Of a stretch of 64,000 nt of DNA, positions 20,594 to 30,920 are shown in pieces. The translations under genes were made by a program, and so were the position numbers. The number at the start of each line of letters is the position of its first letter. Position 1 is the first letter of the stretch. Origin of the DNA: Tetrapyrgos nigripes. Its lineage: Eukaryota > Basidiomycota > Agaricomycetes > Agaricales > Campanellaceae. The DNA lies in the NCBI GenBank assembly GCA_013368315.1, contig JAACJM010000317.1:1-64000 (forward strand). Direction: 5' to 3'. The notes under the pieces were generated by a model. That model was given only the letters and a program-made list of their open reading frames with translations, was not told the origin of the DNA and did not search any database.

Positions 20594-23500
20594 ATGAAGT
20601 TGGATATCCTCACTCTGGCCATTGCCCTCTTCGCGCCTCTAGCTTTCGCCGACGATTTGGACAGCGGAAACGGTACCAGATGGGCTTCATGTATGTCGTT
20701 GCTTTCTGCTCGTCCTGGACACAAGATTTGACATGCCTTCTTTTGTGTAGCTCCCCTCGTTGGTGGAAAGTCCTGGTCTGACGCTTTCGCAAAGGCTTCC
20801 GCTCTTATCGCCAACATGACTCTGGAGGAGAAGGTTAACCTCACCACTGGTATCGATGGACGATGCGCTGGAAACTTGGGAGGGGTTCCTCGTTTGGGCA
20901 TTGAACCATTCTGTGCGTTGCATACCATACCGCACATTCTCGTTTCTAATATGTGGTTGTCATTCTCCAGGTCTTGAAGATGGTCCTGCTGGTGTTCGTC
21001 CGGTACATGGAGTTAGCCAGTTCCCTGTTGGCCTTGCTACTGCAGCAACATGGGACAAAGACTTGATCTATAAACGTTCTCTTCACATGGGACAAGTACG
21101 TGATTTCCATCTTCGATATCTACAGTCATACTTACATATTGATAATTGACTTAGGAATTTTATGATCAAGGAGTGCATATTGCATTGGCCCCAGTGACTG
21201 GTGGCCCCTTGGGCCGTGCAGTAAGGTTTGTCGTAGTATTGAACTGAGTATTTATATCGTCATCTGAGTCATTTGTTCAACAGGATGGGCCGTAACTGGG
21301 AAGGGTGAGTTTTCGATGTTGTTGCACCACGTATATCCAACTGATACGTCCCATTCTTCTCCTTACTCAGATGGTGGTCCGACGTTAGTATCATTGTGTT
21401 ATTTTGCGCAACTCAACCTCATGCTCCCTGCTACCTAGCCTTACGCCACTGGTGTCGCCAGTTACCTTTCCGTTAAGGGTTTACAGGATAGTGGCGTTGC
21501 AGCCACAGCTAAAACGTACGTTTTTCTTCCTGTTTTCTCTACCTTTCCATCTCCTGACCAATGCACCAACCTTTCGTCCTCTGCCCTATTCATTCCAGTA
21601 CATCGGATACGAGCAAGAAACCTTCCGTAATGCATTCGGTCTTACGACTATCCCAGGGCAACGTTCCGTTTCAGCCAATTTTGATGACAAGACGGCGCAC
21701 GAAATCTATCTCTGGTCTTTCGCCGAAAGTGTCCGAGCTGGTATTGCGCATGTAAGTATCCAAGGGGCTTCATATTACTACCCACGAAAAGTGATTAAAA
21801 TCTAATAATTTACTGATATAGGTGATGTGCAGCTACAACGAAGTCAACCAGACGCAAGCCTGCCACAACGCGTATACTCAGAATCATTTGCTGAAGACGG
21901 AGCTCGCGTTTCAAGGATCTATCATGTCGGTTTTATCTTTCATGACCTGACTCTGACTCTGACAGCGATATTTTCTCTCCTCCTTTTTAGATCTGACTGG
22001 GGCGGCCAACACGATAATGTTGCTGCAGCTTTTGGCGGTATGGATATGTCTATGCCTGGGCAAGCTTTTGGCGGGGCTCTCGGTACAATGTGGGGAGAGG
22101 CTCTCGTTGATCTTGTTCGTAATGGAACCATTCCAGAGGAACGTGTGACAAATATGGTTATCCGTATTTTGACACCCTGGGCATGGCTAGGACAGGATGA
22201 AAAGAAACTTCCTGAGGTTGTTTTTGTGAGTTTCCCATTCCTTTCTCCTCTATTCTTTTTGGGCTATATATGCCATGTATGCTGGGAAACTCTTAACTAA
22301 ATGCCTCTTGTCCAGAACGCAGTTGGTTTACGCACCTTCAGCGAAGGTTACCGTGATGTTCGTAAAGAAGAGACGGCCAAAGTCATCAGGAAAATTGGCT
22401 CAGATGGCGCTACGCTATTGAAGAACACAGGCGTTCTTCCTCTTCAGAATCCTCAACGTATTGCTGTGCTTGGTGAGTTTGGACCTTCAGTAGAAGCTCT
22501 TTCGTTCACTGATTTATGATTGTACCAATACAGGAAACGATGCTACCGACAACGTTCTCGGCACGAACGGGGGTGACTGCTCAGTTGATAATTTGGTGAG
22601 TAACTCCTAAATTCTGCCTGACCTGTCTGACATATGGTCTTTGTAGAACGGGACGATGAGTATGGGTGGAGGAAGTGGATATGCCTACGCTCCTTACGTT
22701 GTCACACCCCTGGACGCTCTCAAGAAGCGTGCTATCGAGACCGGCGCAGAGGTCAGTATCCTCTTCGAATGTACTGCGAGGCCCTGTTGCTTACTCTACC
22801 TACAGATCAGTGCAATTACTCTCAATACTGGCGTACAAACCGCTGCCCAATCCCTTCTTCCTACTGCCGACGTCACTCTCGTTTTTCTCCATGCCTGGGC
22901 ATCTGAATTCTATGACCGTCCCTCCATCGAACTCGACCAGTATATGAATGAATTAGTCGCCACTGCTGTCAACTATTCCTCTAACGTGGTCGTCGTCATG
23001 CACATCCCCGGTGTTGTCGATATCGAGAGGTGGATTGATAATGAAAACGTCACTGCGGTCATAGCTGCTTGGTATCCTGGACAAGAGGCTGGAAATGGTT
23101 TGGTCGATGTGCTTTACGGAGATGTGAACCCGAGTGGAAAGTTACCGTTTACTTGGGCACACTCTGTTGATGATTATGTTGTGTGTAACCTTGTTCTGTC
23201 CTTGGAGAGTTTTTTTACTGACGGAATGTGACTCTTACAGCCTGGTACCCTTGTGGAAGATCCTGTAGAGGCACCTCAAGCAAACTTCACCGAAGGTGTA
23301 TTATTGGATCACCGATGGTTTGATGAGAATGACATTACTCCTCGCTATGGTATGCTTCTCCCCATCCGAGTCCGTCTCATTCTCAATTCAACCCACAGAA
23401 TTCGGCTTCGGTCTCTCTTACACCACTTTCAATTACTCTGACATTGTCATCGCCGAGTCGGCCGCTCACGCCGACGAACTTTCCATCCAAGAGACTGCTG

Positions 23501-24026
23501 AGCCATTTGAGGAATTTGATGGAAGCAATTCGCTCTACGATGTCTTGTTCACCGTTTCTGCGAGTGTGACGAATACTGGAAAGGTTGCAGGAAGCGAGGT
23601 TTCTCAGTTGGTGCGTTTTTGACCAGTCTTATTGAGAACCCTTGTTCCTTAACTATTTTGTTGTTCAGTATGTCTCCATTCCCGAAGACAGCGAACCACC
23701 CAAAGTCCTTCGTGGCTTTGAGAAAGTCAAGAACCTTTCACCCGGCGAGTCAGCGACCGCGACTTTTGAATTGAGGAGGAAAGATTTGAGCGTGAGTCTT
23801 TATTGCGTCGGGCTTTTTTGCATGTACACTGACCCTTTGTATAGGTCTGGGATGTCGTGAACCAGCAATGGCGTATACCTGAAGGAGAATTCGTGATCCA
23901 CGTCGGCGCTTCCTCGAGGAATCTGCCATTAGTGAGTTTTTCTATATTCCTGCGATTTCTGCGTTGCTTGATGGTTCTGACTTTCGTTTCGTCTCCTAGA
24001 CTGCGACTTGGTCCAAGTCGTCATGA
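20594..24026 (+). CDS. Secreted glycoside hydrolase family 3 beta-glucosidase, many introns, probable lesion at the Lys-His motif
   Basis: It hydrolyses beta-D-glucosidic bonds such as cellobiose outside the cell. Exon 1 encodes a signal peptide ([19 protein letters not shown]). Later exons give the GH3 N-terminal barrel ([36 protein letters not shown]), the nucleophile loop ([11 protein letters not shown], split by an intron with the Asp in ISDW), the alpha/beta sandwich ([31 protein letters not shown]) and a C-terminal fibronectin-III-like domain ([22 protein letters not shown]; the final exon ends at TGA 24024-24026). There are about 18 short GT-AG introns. The conserved Lys-His before YIGYEQE reads GCT AAA AC then GTACGT (21511-21516), one base short of AAA CAC. 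Either a 1-bp deletion shifts the frame or a weak downstream donor is used and the His is lost. The rest of the chain is intact. Confidence 0.88.
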
Positions 24027-24453
24027 CCCGTATGATGGATGACAGTAATTCTGCAGGAAAGGATGGAGAACTGGCAAATGTCACTCACGTTTACAAAATT
24101 CAGATCGTGGTTGGACTCTCAGAATGCAAAAAACCCTGTATACAGATTGATGTATTTCGTGGCTAGTCATATATACCCCATGCTATACTGCAAATCATTT
24201 TGGACCCCATTCTGCATCTTTTCCAATCCAATGCAACCACGCGCTTCGAGTCCAAATCAATCATTGGCATCCAGTCCAAGCAGACCGCTGCTATCAAATC
24301 CAAATCGGCTGCTAACAGACCACTGGAAAGTAACACAAATATATTTAAGTACTGAAAGCTTTTTGTTTTTGTCTTTACTACACAAGAGGCTAATAAGAAC
24401 CTTTCAATTACAGACTTCTCGTTTCGCAGCCAAAACCGCACTCAGGAACTTCT

Positions 24454-25261
24454 TCAGTTAACCAACTCCCAGCCTGGCCTCTTCGGTCCGTCGTTATCGA
24501 TGTTGCTGAACACCAAACCAGCGTCGGTGTCGACGAAACGACCTGATGCAAGGTTGCCGAATGTGAAGGACCACTGAGCAGTTCCAGTGGTCAACAACAG
24601 CCCTTCCGAATTAATAACGACTTTTCCGACACCCCACGTCGACAACTGGACCGTGTCAGAACGAATCATGACTGTCCTAGTTGGGGTGTTTGTTGCCGTC
24701 ACGCAGAACAGCGACCGTCCAGTACGGCTCACCGTGACGTGGGGGTAGCCTTCCTTAGTTTTGTAGTCCCAGTACATCTCGGGGTCGACAGTAGACCGGA
24801 TGTAGAACCTGTCAAGGACGTGAATATGTGAGTAAAACACTGCCGAATTGAAGGGTTCAAAACTGGGCAACTGACCAATTTCCACTGATGAGATCGGTGA
24901 CCCCCTGCTTCGGGAATATATCGATCCCCCTTCCACCACGATCACTCTGCAGAGTGAGAATGAGGCGACCTTTGAAGTTCTGGGAAATGTTGGTAATACG
25001 AGTTTCAACAAAAAATCTGTTCATGTTGAACACCGCCGTGTTGTGGATGTACATCTCTGGAGTGACCCGACGAACGTCGGCTAGGAGGCTGTTTTCCGAG
25101 TCAGCAATGGCGCGCCACCATTCATCGGCTGTCGAAGAGTCGGTGAAAGCCAAGACGATGCGCCATACGTTGTCATCTCTGGTCTGGATTGAAAGTCAGA
25201 AGCGAGGTGAAGGCGGATGAGTGGAAACACATACTTCTGAAATATATGCGTAAAAGACCAT
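24454..25261 (-). CDS. Orphan basidiomycete protein, 229 aa, three exons
   Basis: Exon 1 is 25235-25261 (9 codons, MVFYAYISE). Introns are 25184-25234 and 24809-24875. The other exons are 24876-25183 and 24454-24808, ending in TGA. The summed length is 690 nt, exactly 230 codons. The second exon begins with a soluble N-terminal part (DDNVWRIVLAFTDSSTADEW). The C-terminal half reads like a beta-rich domain with repeated turns (FYIRSTVDPEMYWDYK; VTVSRTGRSLFCVTAT; LLLTTGTAQWSFTFGN). There is no signal peptide or membrane segment. The beta pattern is reminiscent of lectin-like trefoil folds, but no defining motif is visible, so I do not assign a function. Confidence 0.7.
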
Positions 25262-26602
25262 CGTTGTTATTACGATTCAAGGAATGAAGACCAGACGATG
25301 CTGTGATGGATGGTATCCCAGTAGACCTCGACTGGCATTTTATACTCTCCCGATACCGGAATATTGATAATGTACTCTCAATTGACTGTGAAAGCGAGGG
25401 AATAATTTTGCGCCTCAGGCAAGTTGCATCTTGCACCCTATCCCCAGAGAAGTAGAAGTTTGTCTGATCGCCGTCACTAAAATCTGTACTTCATGGGCAA
25501 ATGAGACCCAATATTGTGGCTGGCTTAGATTGCCCTCTGAACCCTGCAGGTCATTTGATGTTGTAGATATATTGTCTCCTGCCCGCTTCATGCAGCTCCG
25601 AGTCAGTACCATCACATCCAGACAACTTCTAAGTTCCTTGTCTATTTTTTCCCATGAGTAGGATCTTGCACCATGAAGGTGGCTATAATCCCAGTTGGAC
25701 TCGTATTCTGCTGAACGCTAACAAGTAGCCCATGCTCGCGGCCAACACTTTCCGACGGCACACTCCAAGCTACTTGGCCGCTGGTAAAGGTCGTGTAAAC
25801 ATTTCTTGGAAGGCTTCCATTCGACTTGCCACTCTCGGAGCTACATTGGCAGGTACCTCAGTGCTCAGCTGTAGTCCAGTTGAATATTACAACCGAATTA
25901 CGAGGCTCTTTAAGGCCGAGTTAACTTAGTAGGAAGATATGTGTGTACATAATGAGGGTTCCTAGGTCAAAAAAAGGTGGAAAAAGGGGACCACCAACAC
26001 AAAAATAGCCCGGTTTTTTGCGACTCAAACACATAGGCGAGAGTAGTGATGTGCGAGTTGGGCTCAGAGCCCTAGACCGGCCCGAGCCAAAATTCAAAAG
26101 CCCTGGCCAAGCCGAGCTTTTGAGGACGGCATGATGGCCTGAGGGCTCGACTTGGATTTCTCAAAGGCTCAGAACGCGACTTTCAGCCACCTGCCGGCAT
26201 TTTCCGAAGAGCGTGACATCACTGTTGGAAGCACGCCACAGCCGTGACAACGATGTTCCCTTAAAAGTTAATTTACTCACCCTCAACCTCCGTTTAGTAG
26301 GCTAGCATGCATCTTCCTTCTCTCTTATACGTAAATGGTTCCTGGATATCTCAAGTATGGATAGAGGGTGGAGGTATGTGCCCAAAATACTTGTTCTGTG
26401 AACATTGGAAAGTCATCGTGAATATAAACGAAATCTGAGGTTCAATCCCCGTACCTGAGCCTAAGCGGGCCCTCCTGGGGGCTCCAAAGCTCGGCCTGGA
26501 TTTCTTGTGACTCAGAGACGAGGGAGAGAAACGGAGCAGGACATATACACATCGCAAAAAGGGAATAAATGAAAAGACCCATCTTGGCCATGTGACGACG
26601 CT
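25262..26602. other. Stretch with no confident gene
   Basis: A 65-codon plus-strand frame at 25732-25929 has no recognisable domain. A GC-rich patch at 26050-26170 contains GGGCTC/GAGCCC motifs in both orientations, possibly an old MITE end, but no matching partner end or target duplication was found. Confidence 0.4.
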
Positions 26603-26645
26603 GTTGTCCACGGCCGTACATGCCGTATGTACGGCCGTGGACAAC
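26603..26645. repeat. Perfect 19-bp inverted repeat (hairpin)
   Basis: GTTGTCCACGGCCGTACAT at 26603-26621 is followed by GCCGT and then its exact complement at 26627-26645. About 50 bp downstream (26690-26740), sequence closely matches the reverse complement of the left part of the hAT MITE at 55097. This is therefore probably the inner part of a related, end-eroded copy. Confidence 0.85.
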
Positions 26646-26930
26646 TGACGTCGACGGTCTTGTCACCGTGCCATTAGAATTTGTTCCAGACCACCATACG
26701 GTATGGCATCGTAACCGTACATACCGTCTGTCCCCCGTATATCTTCAGTAAGCCCTATGCCAGCACCGCTTCAGCCTGTCCAAGATCTTACTGTTACACA
26801 AGGACGCGCTGCAAGAGCGTTCAATCAGGGTCCATTTGGCTAAATCTCATTGAGGTATGGATATGGTTTCAACTTGTACCAATGCTCAAACCTAACTTTC
26901 GTGCAACGGTTAGCTCGACCAGCAAGCTCT

Positions 26931-28776
26931 ATGGCGCACGCATCCATTCATATTCATACACTGCCAGTCGAAATCTTGACTGAGATCTTCCAATGCACAG
27001 GGCACTATAACCCCGATACCCACCGGGACTTCAACCTTAGTCTTATGCAATACTGGGATAGATTCACAGAAGTTCACGCACCGGTACTTAGGATACCTCA
27101 TACCTGCGAGCGTTGGAAAGCCGTAACTGAGCCAACCCTTCCTTGTGGTCCCGGTTCTGGATCGACCTAACCGGCCATAATGAGGCATTCCTCGAGCTGG
27201 TTAACCTTTATCTTGCTCGCTCTTCATCTGCCCCCCTTACTCTTGAATTCATTTGTTCGGATGATAATGACCTTGTGCCCACAGAGTTGGTAAACCGATC
27301 CTCCTCGCTTTTATGCAGGAATGTCACCGATGGAAAGTGGTTGACTTCAGTCACACAAATATCCAAATGCTCAGTCAAGGAGCAGGCTTCCTCTCTGGAC
27401 AGCGTACAGACTGTGAAAAGCTCGAATACCTCGGATTTCCGTATGATGTGTTCCTTGCTTCAGCAGAACATACCGATGTCTTCTATAGCATGCTGCGTAC
27501 TCCTTCCTTACGAGCACTACAGATTGATGGTATACTTCCATATTCTCTGGGTTAAAAGCTGTTCTGCTCGCAAATCACCACTATCAATGTCCCAGGGATC
27601 TCTTCGAGGATGGACTGGGGCGCGTACTATCTTCTCCTTCGTTGTCCCGATATCGAAAATCTCTACATCTGGTCCAGCTTCATCCCGCAGACGTTTTCTG
27701 GTGCACCCTTCAGCTCCGAGCTCAATCTAGGGAAGCTACGCCGACTTGTTATTGAAAGTGCTTACTGGTTCTCCCGGAGGAGTCCGTCGATGGCAAATAT
27801 CCTGAGCATCTCCAACATTTTTAATATGCTCAGAGCTCCCTCACTCTCTACGCCAGGACTGATAGGCTACAACGGACATGCGGAGGGACAGTCCCAATGT
27901 TTTGGCAAAATCTAGGACTTCCTTCGCGTCTGCAACTGCGAGCTTCAGCGTTTGCAGCTGAAAGGCGATCTCTTCGATGTAACGAAGGTTATGGAGCTTC
28001 TCAAGTAGTTGCCTACATTGGAGCAGTTGTCCATTGACGAGGGTCATGGACGCCTTCGAGTCCTCGAAGGTCAAGCAGCGGCCTGCAGCGTCATCTGAAG
28101 ATAAGGACACGAGCGTTCTCTTATCCCAGCTGACAAGACTCGACGTGACCATCGTTTTGCATTTTGAAGACCTGGATGACGAGGGAGAGGCGGGAACGAA
28201 AGGAATGAAAGTGGATGGTTAGCTAGAAGGTGATGACGTTGGTATGCCATACAAAATTTACACCATAGTGCTCTCCAGGTTGCAGCAGTCCGCCCCGGTC
28301 ATCCCAATGTCCATTGTGTCGCATACCTGCGTTTCCTTAGGCTCTGTCTGTGCAGTTCGGAACCAGTGGAGCTGCTGGAAGGAAATGGATCGCTATATTT
28401 CGCTCAATGACTGTGCCTCGACTACTTCATTCAATTCGCGAATCCACAGTCACGGCCCCCTAAAATTCGCGAAATTTTTCGAGCTGTCCGAGGTCACAAC
28501 AGCTCGGACGCGAAAAGGACAGGTGAAACTCGCGGCAAAAACATCCAAAAAAGGCAAGTTTCCCCTGAAATTCGCGAAAATTTCCGCCGTGTCCTAGGTC
28601 ACTGACCCCAATTCGTGAAAAAAAGTTCGCGAGACGGGGTCACAGTCACAACTCCCTCGCGAATTGAACGAAATGGTACAGTACGTGCTCTTATCAGGGA
28701 TGGTCTGCAGTTGGAGTTGGATATAGGAGACTGGGATGAGGAGGATCCGCAAGTCCTGAGCGGGGATGATGATTAA
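26931..28776 (+). pseudogene. F-box protein pseudogene A
   Basis: The start MAHASIHIHTLPVEILTEIF is the F-box of the amplified family also seen at 37.7, 60.2 and 62.7 kb. Family landmarks follow in order but in shifting frames: CERWKAVTEPTLP, WSRFWIDLTGHNEAFLELVNLYLARSS, ECHRWKVVDFSHTNI, LEYLGFPYDVFL, LRRLVIESAYWFSRRSP, ISNIFNMLRAPSLST, and the terminal GLQLELDIGDWDEED. Several frameshifts and stops (for example after ILPYSLG at about 27555) break it, and a small MITE (28430-28668) interrupts the last exon. F-box proteins normally recruit substrates to SCF ubiquitin ligases; this copy is not functional as written. Confidence 0.85.
28430..28668. mobile_element. Small MITE-like element in F-box pseudogene A, 239 bp
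   Basis: The termini are TTCAATTCGCGA and TCGCGAATTGAA. The interior is rich in ATTCGCGAAA motifs in both orientations and in short palindromes around CGAGCTGTCCG. It separates two F-box C-terminal blocks that are contiguous in paralogs. I could not find a clean target duplication, so the exact ends are approximate. Confidence 0.65.
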
Positions 28777-29166
28777 GTACTTGAAGTAGGCTACTAGAGC
28801 GATGACCATAAGTAGTTATGACGGATGAGGATGGGGAAAAAACACACGGGGATGGGGTAGCATGCTCCGCAGTACAGCCAGCACTCTCTGATACTTACTG
28901 TACGATCCACACCTTCCTGTAGAGTATGACTTTGGCAACAATTTCTGCGGTCCAGGTCAAGTCCAGGTCGTCACTGCGCGTGACGTGTGACGTATCGCAA
29001 CTTTTCCTCGGCTTTCGCGTCGCGCGAGTCTTCATCGCAGTCATTTCCTCAGTATGCCAAAACCTGTCTAATGTGTTCGGTGCTGTTACTAGCTATGCAG
29101 ATTCGCATCTGTGCGTCTTGCAGAAGTCCGGATTGGCTCAGGATTTCTGGTGTGCATGAACTCTTC
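28777..29166. other. Intergenic stretch, nothing recognised
   Basis: Short open frames at 28926-29159 have no recognisable motifs. The region leads into the hAT target duplication at 29167. Confidence 0.4.
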
Positions 29167-29806
29167 AGGTATGCTAGGGCTCCAACCAAATACTATTAAA
29201 TACTGTTATAACTGGTTAATAACAGGTTAAAATAATAACAAGTTATACCTAAGCCCAGTAACAGGTATTAACTGTTATAACCTGTTAGTAACTGGTAGCT
29301 ACATGCCGGCAATTTCCAAAGAATGACATCACGTTGACGACGGTCCATCAATTGCTGTGTGAGGTTCAGTTGGACCCGAACATCAGATTCCTGCACAACA
29401 TCTTTTCCCCGACAGCCATACCGCCACCTTTCCTCTTTTTTGCTAGCTTTGGGCGGAGCATGTATGAATCAATGAGCACTGTATAATGTCGCAAAACCAT
29501 CTGTGAGGTTGAGCCGGACCCAAACATCAGAGTCTTGCACAAAATCTTTTCCCTGACAACCATACTGCTGCCTTCTCTCTTTTGCGCTAGTGGACGCTGA
29601 TCAGGCTTTTATAAATCAGCGACAAGCTCGCTTAACTTCTTGACCATTGACGTGGACCATCCTAGAATCTTTGAAGCTGCACACAGGACTATGGAAGTCA
29701 TTGCTCATAAGAAGTACTTAGACACTAGTAAGCTTATCATTTTTTACTTGTTTCTTATGCATATTATGCACTTACAGCGATATATTACCCTGGCGAGTAT
29801 CAGGCA

Positions 29807-30446
29807 ATGCTTTCCGGATGTCTATGCATTGAACAACAATTTTTTCCAGTATACCATCTGACATTCCACCTGAATTGGTTTGGAAAGCATCATTCGGATG
29901 AGTATCAGCAGGCGAAGGCCCTTTTTGAGCATGTCTACGAGTCCTATTCTCAGGCTGTGCCTGTGGGCTCGAACAGCGTCTCTCCGAGAAAGCCAAAGAA
30001 GACATCCAGCAATGACAAACTCTTTGAGTCTCTGTGGAACGAAATGCCATCTGATTCAGAAGACGAGAGCTTGTCTGAAGTACAGGGTAGCTCTAGCCAA
30101 ACATCAGATGAATTAGAGCAATATTTTTCTGGAGAGAGAGGGCAAGGTGAAATGAAAAAGCCCCTGCAATGGTGGAAGGTATTCTAGGTTTTTATGTCTG
30201 GTTGAATCCTATTCATGTTTTCCCGTAGACCCACTGCAAGACCACTGAAGATCAACGTGGATTTCCAATCATATCATGCATAGCCTGCGACTTTTTGGCC
30301 ATTCCAGGAACAAGTGTATCCGTTGAACAGCTATTCTCAGAATCGCGTCACCTTTGCTCTGATGTGCACTCATCTATGAAAGCCGAGACCACCACTCAAG
30401 CGATGTACGCAAAGGTCTGGTTGAAGGATGGATTCTTTGAATTTCA
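29807..30446 (+). pseudogene. hAT transposase, C-terminal remnant with dimerisation domain
   Basis: Two exon-like blocks are separated by an intron ending CCCGTAG near 30228. The first carries HLNWFGKHHSDEYQQAKALFEHVYESY and an acidic linker ending QWWK. The second carries the hAT dimerisation signature (DFLAIPGTSVSVEQLFSESRHLC, then SSMKAETTTQAMYAKVWLKDGFFEF). The N-terminal BED/zinc-finger and RNase H-like catalytic parts are missing. The last codons were cut by Copia element 2 at GAATTTCA; across that insertion the frame resumes at 37542 and ends soon after. Confidence 0.88.
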
Positions 30447-30815
30447 TGTTAAGCAGGCATGGTACGGCTCGTACACTACTAAACGCAGTGGCAACTACGC
30501 TACTTACCTGGAGATAAGAGTTAGCTTGTAAGGCTAGTTAGAGGCTTGTAGAGCGATGTGGGTTAAGTGTAAAAACTTGTTATTTGGAGGACTTTCTACG
30601 AGTCCTTATATACCTTTTAGGAGGTACAAATACATGTAAACTAATACTAGTGTAACAATAAGATTCTATTGTACTGGATAGAACAATGCTGGTTTCGTAC
30701 ACTATTGTAGTACTACACTTTATTGTCTATATAATCTTATTGTTCTATATATAACTACTACTATTGTTCTACATAGAATACGTTGATGGCTGCAATTGAA
30801 TGCGCCAATTCAACA
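30447..30815 (-). repeat. 3' LTR of Copia element 2
   Basis: TG to CA ends, 369 bp, identical to the other LTR by eye. It lies within the last codons of the hAT transposase. Confidence 0.96.
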
Positions 30816-30823
30816 CTCCCCTT
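30816..30823 (-). promoter_or_regulatory. Polypurine tract of Copia element 2
   Basis: On the minus strand AAGGGGAG lies immediately upstream of the 3' LTR. The same purine block precedes the 3' LTR of Copia element 1. Confidence 0.75.
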
Positions 30824-30920
30824 GCTAAGCAGCACGGTAGTGCGCGTAAGCATAGGTAGGCGCTGTAAGCAGCCATGGAAGGAAGGGATCCAGTGCCTCG
30901 ACGTTTTCGATGCAATTTCT

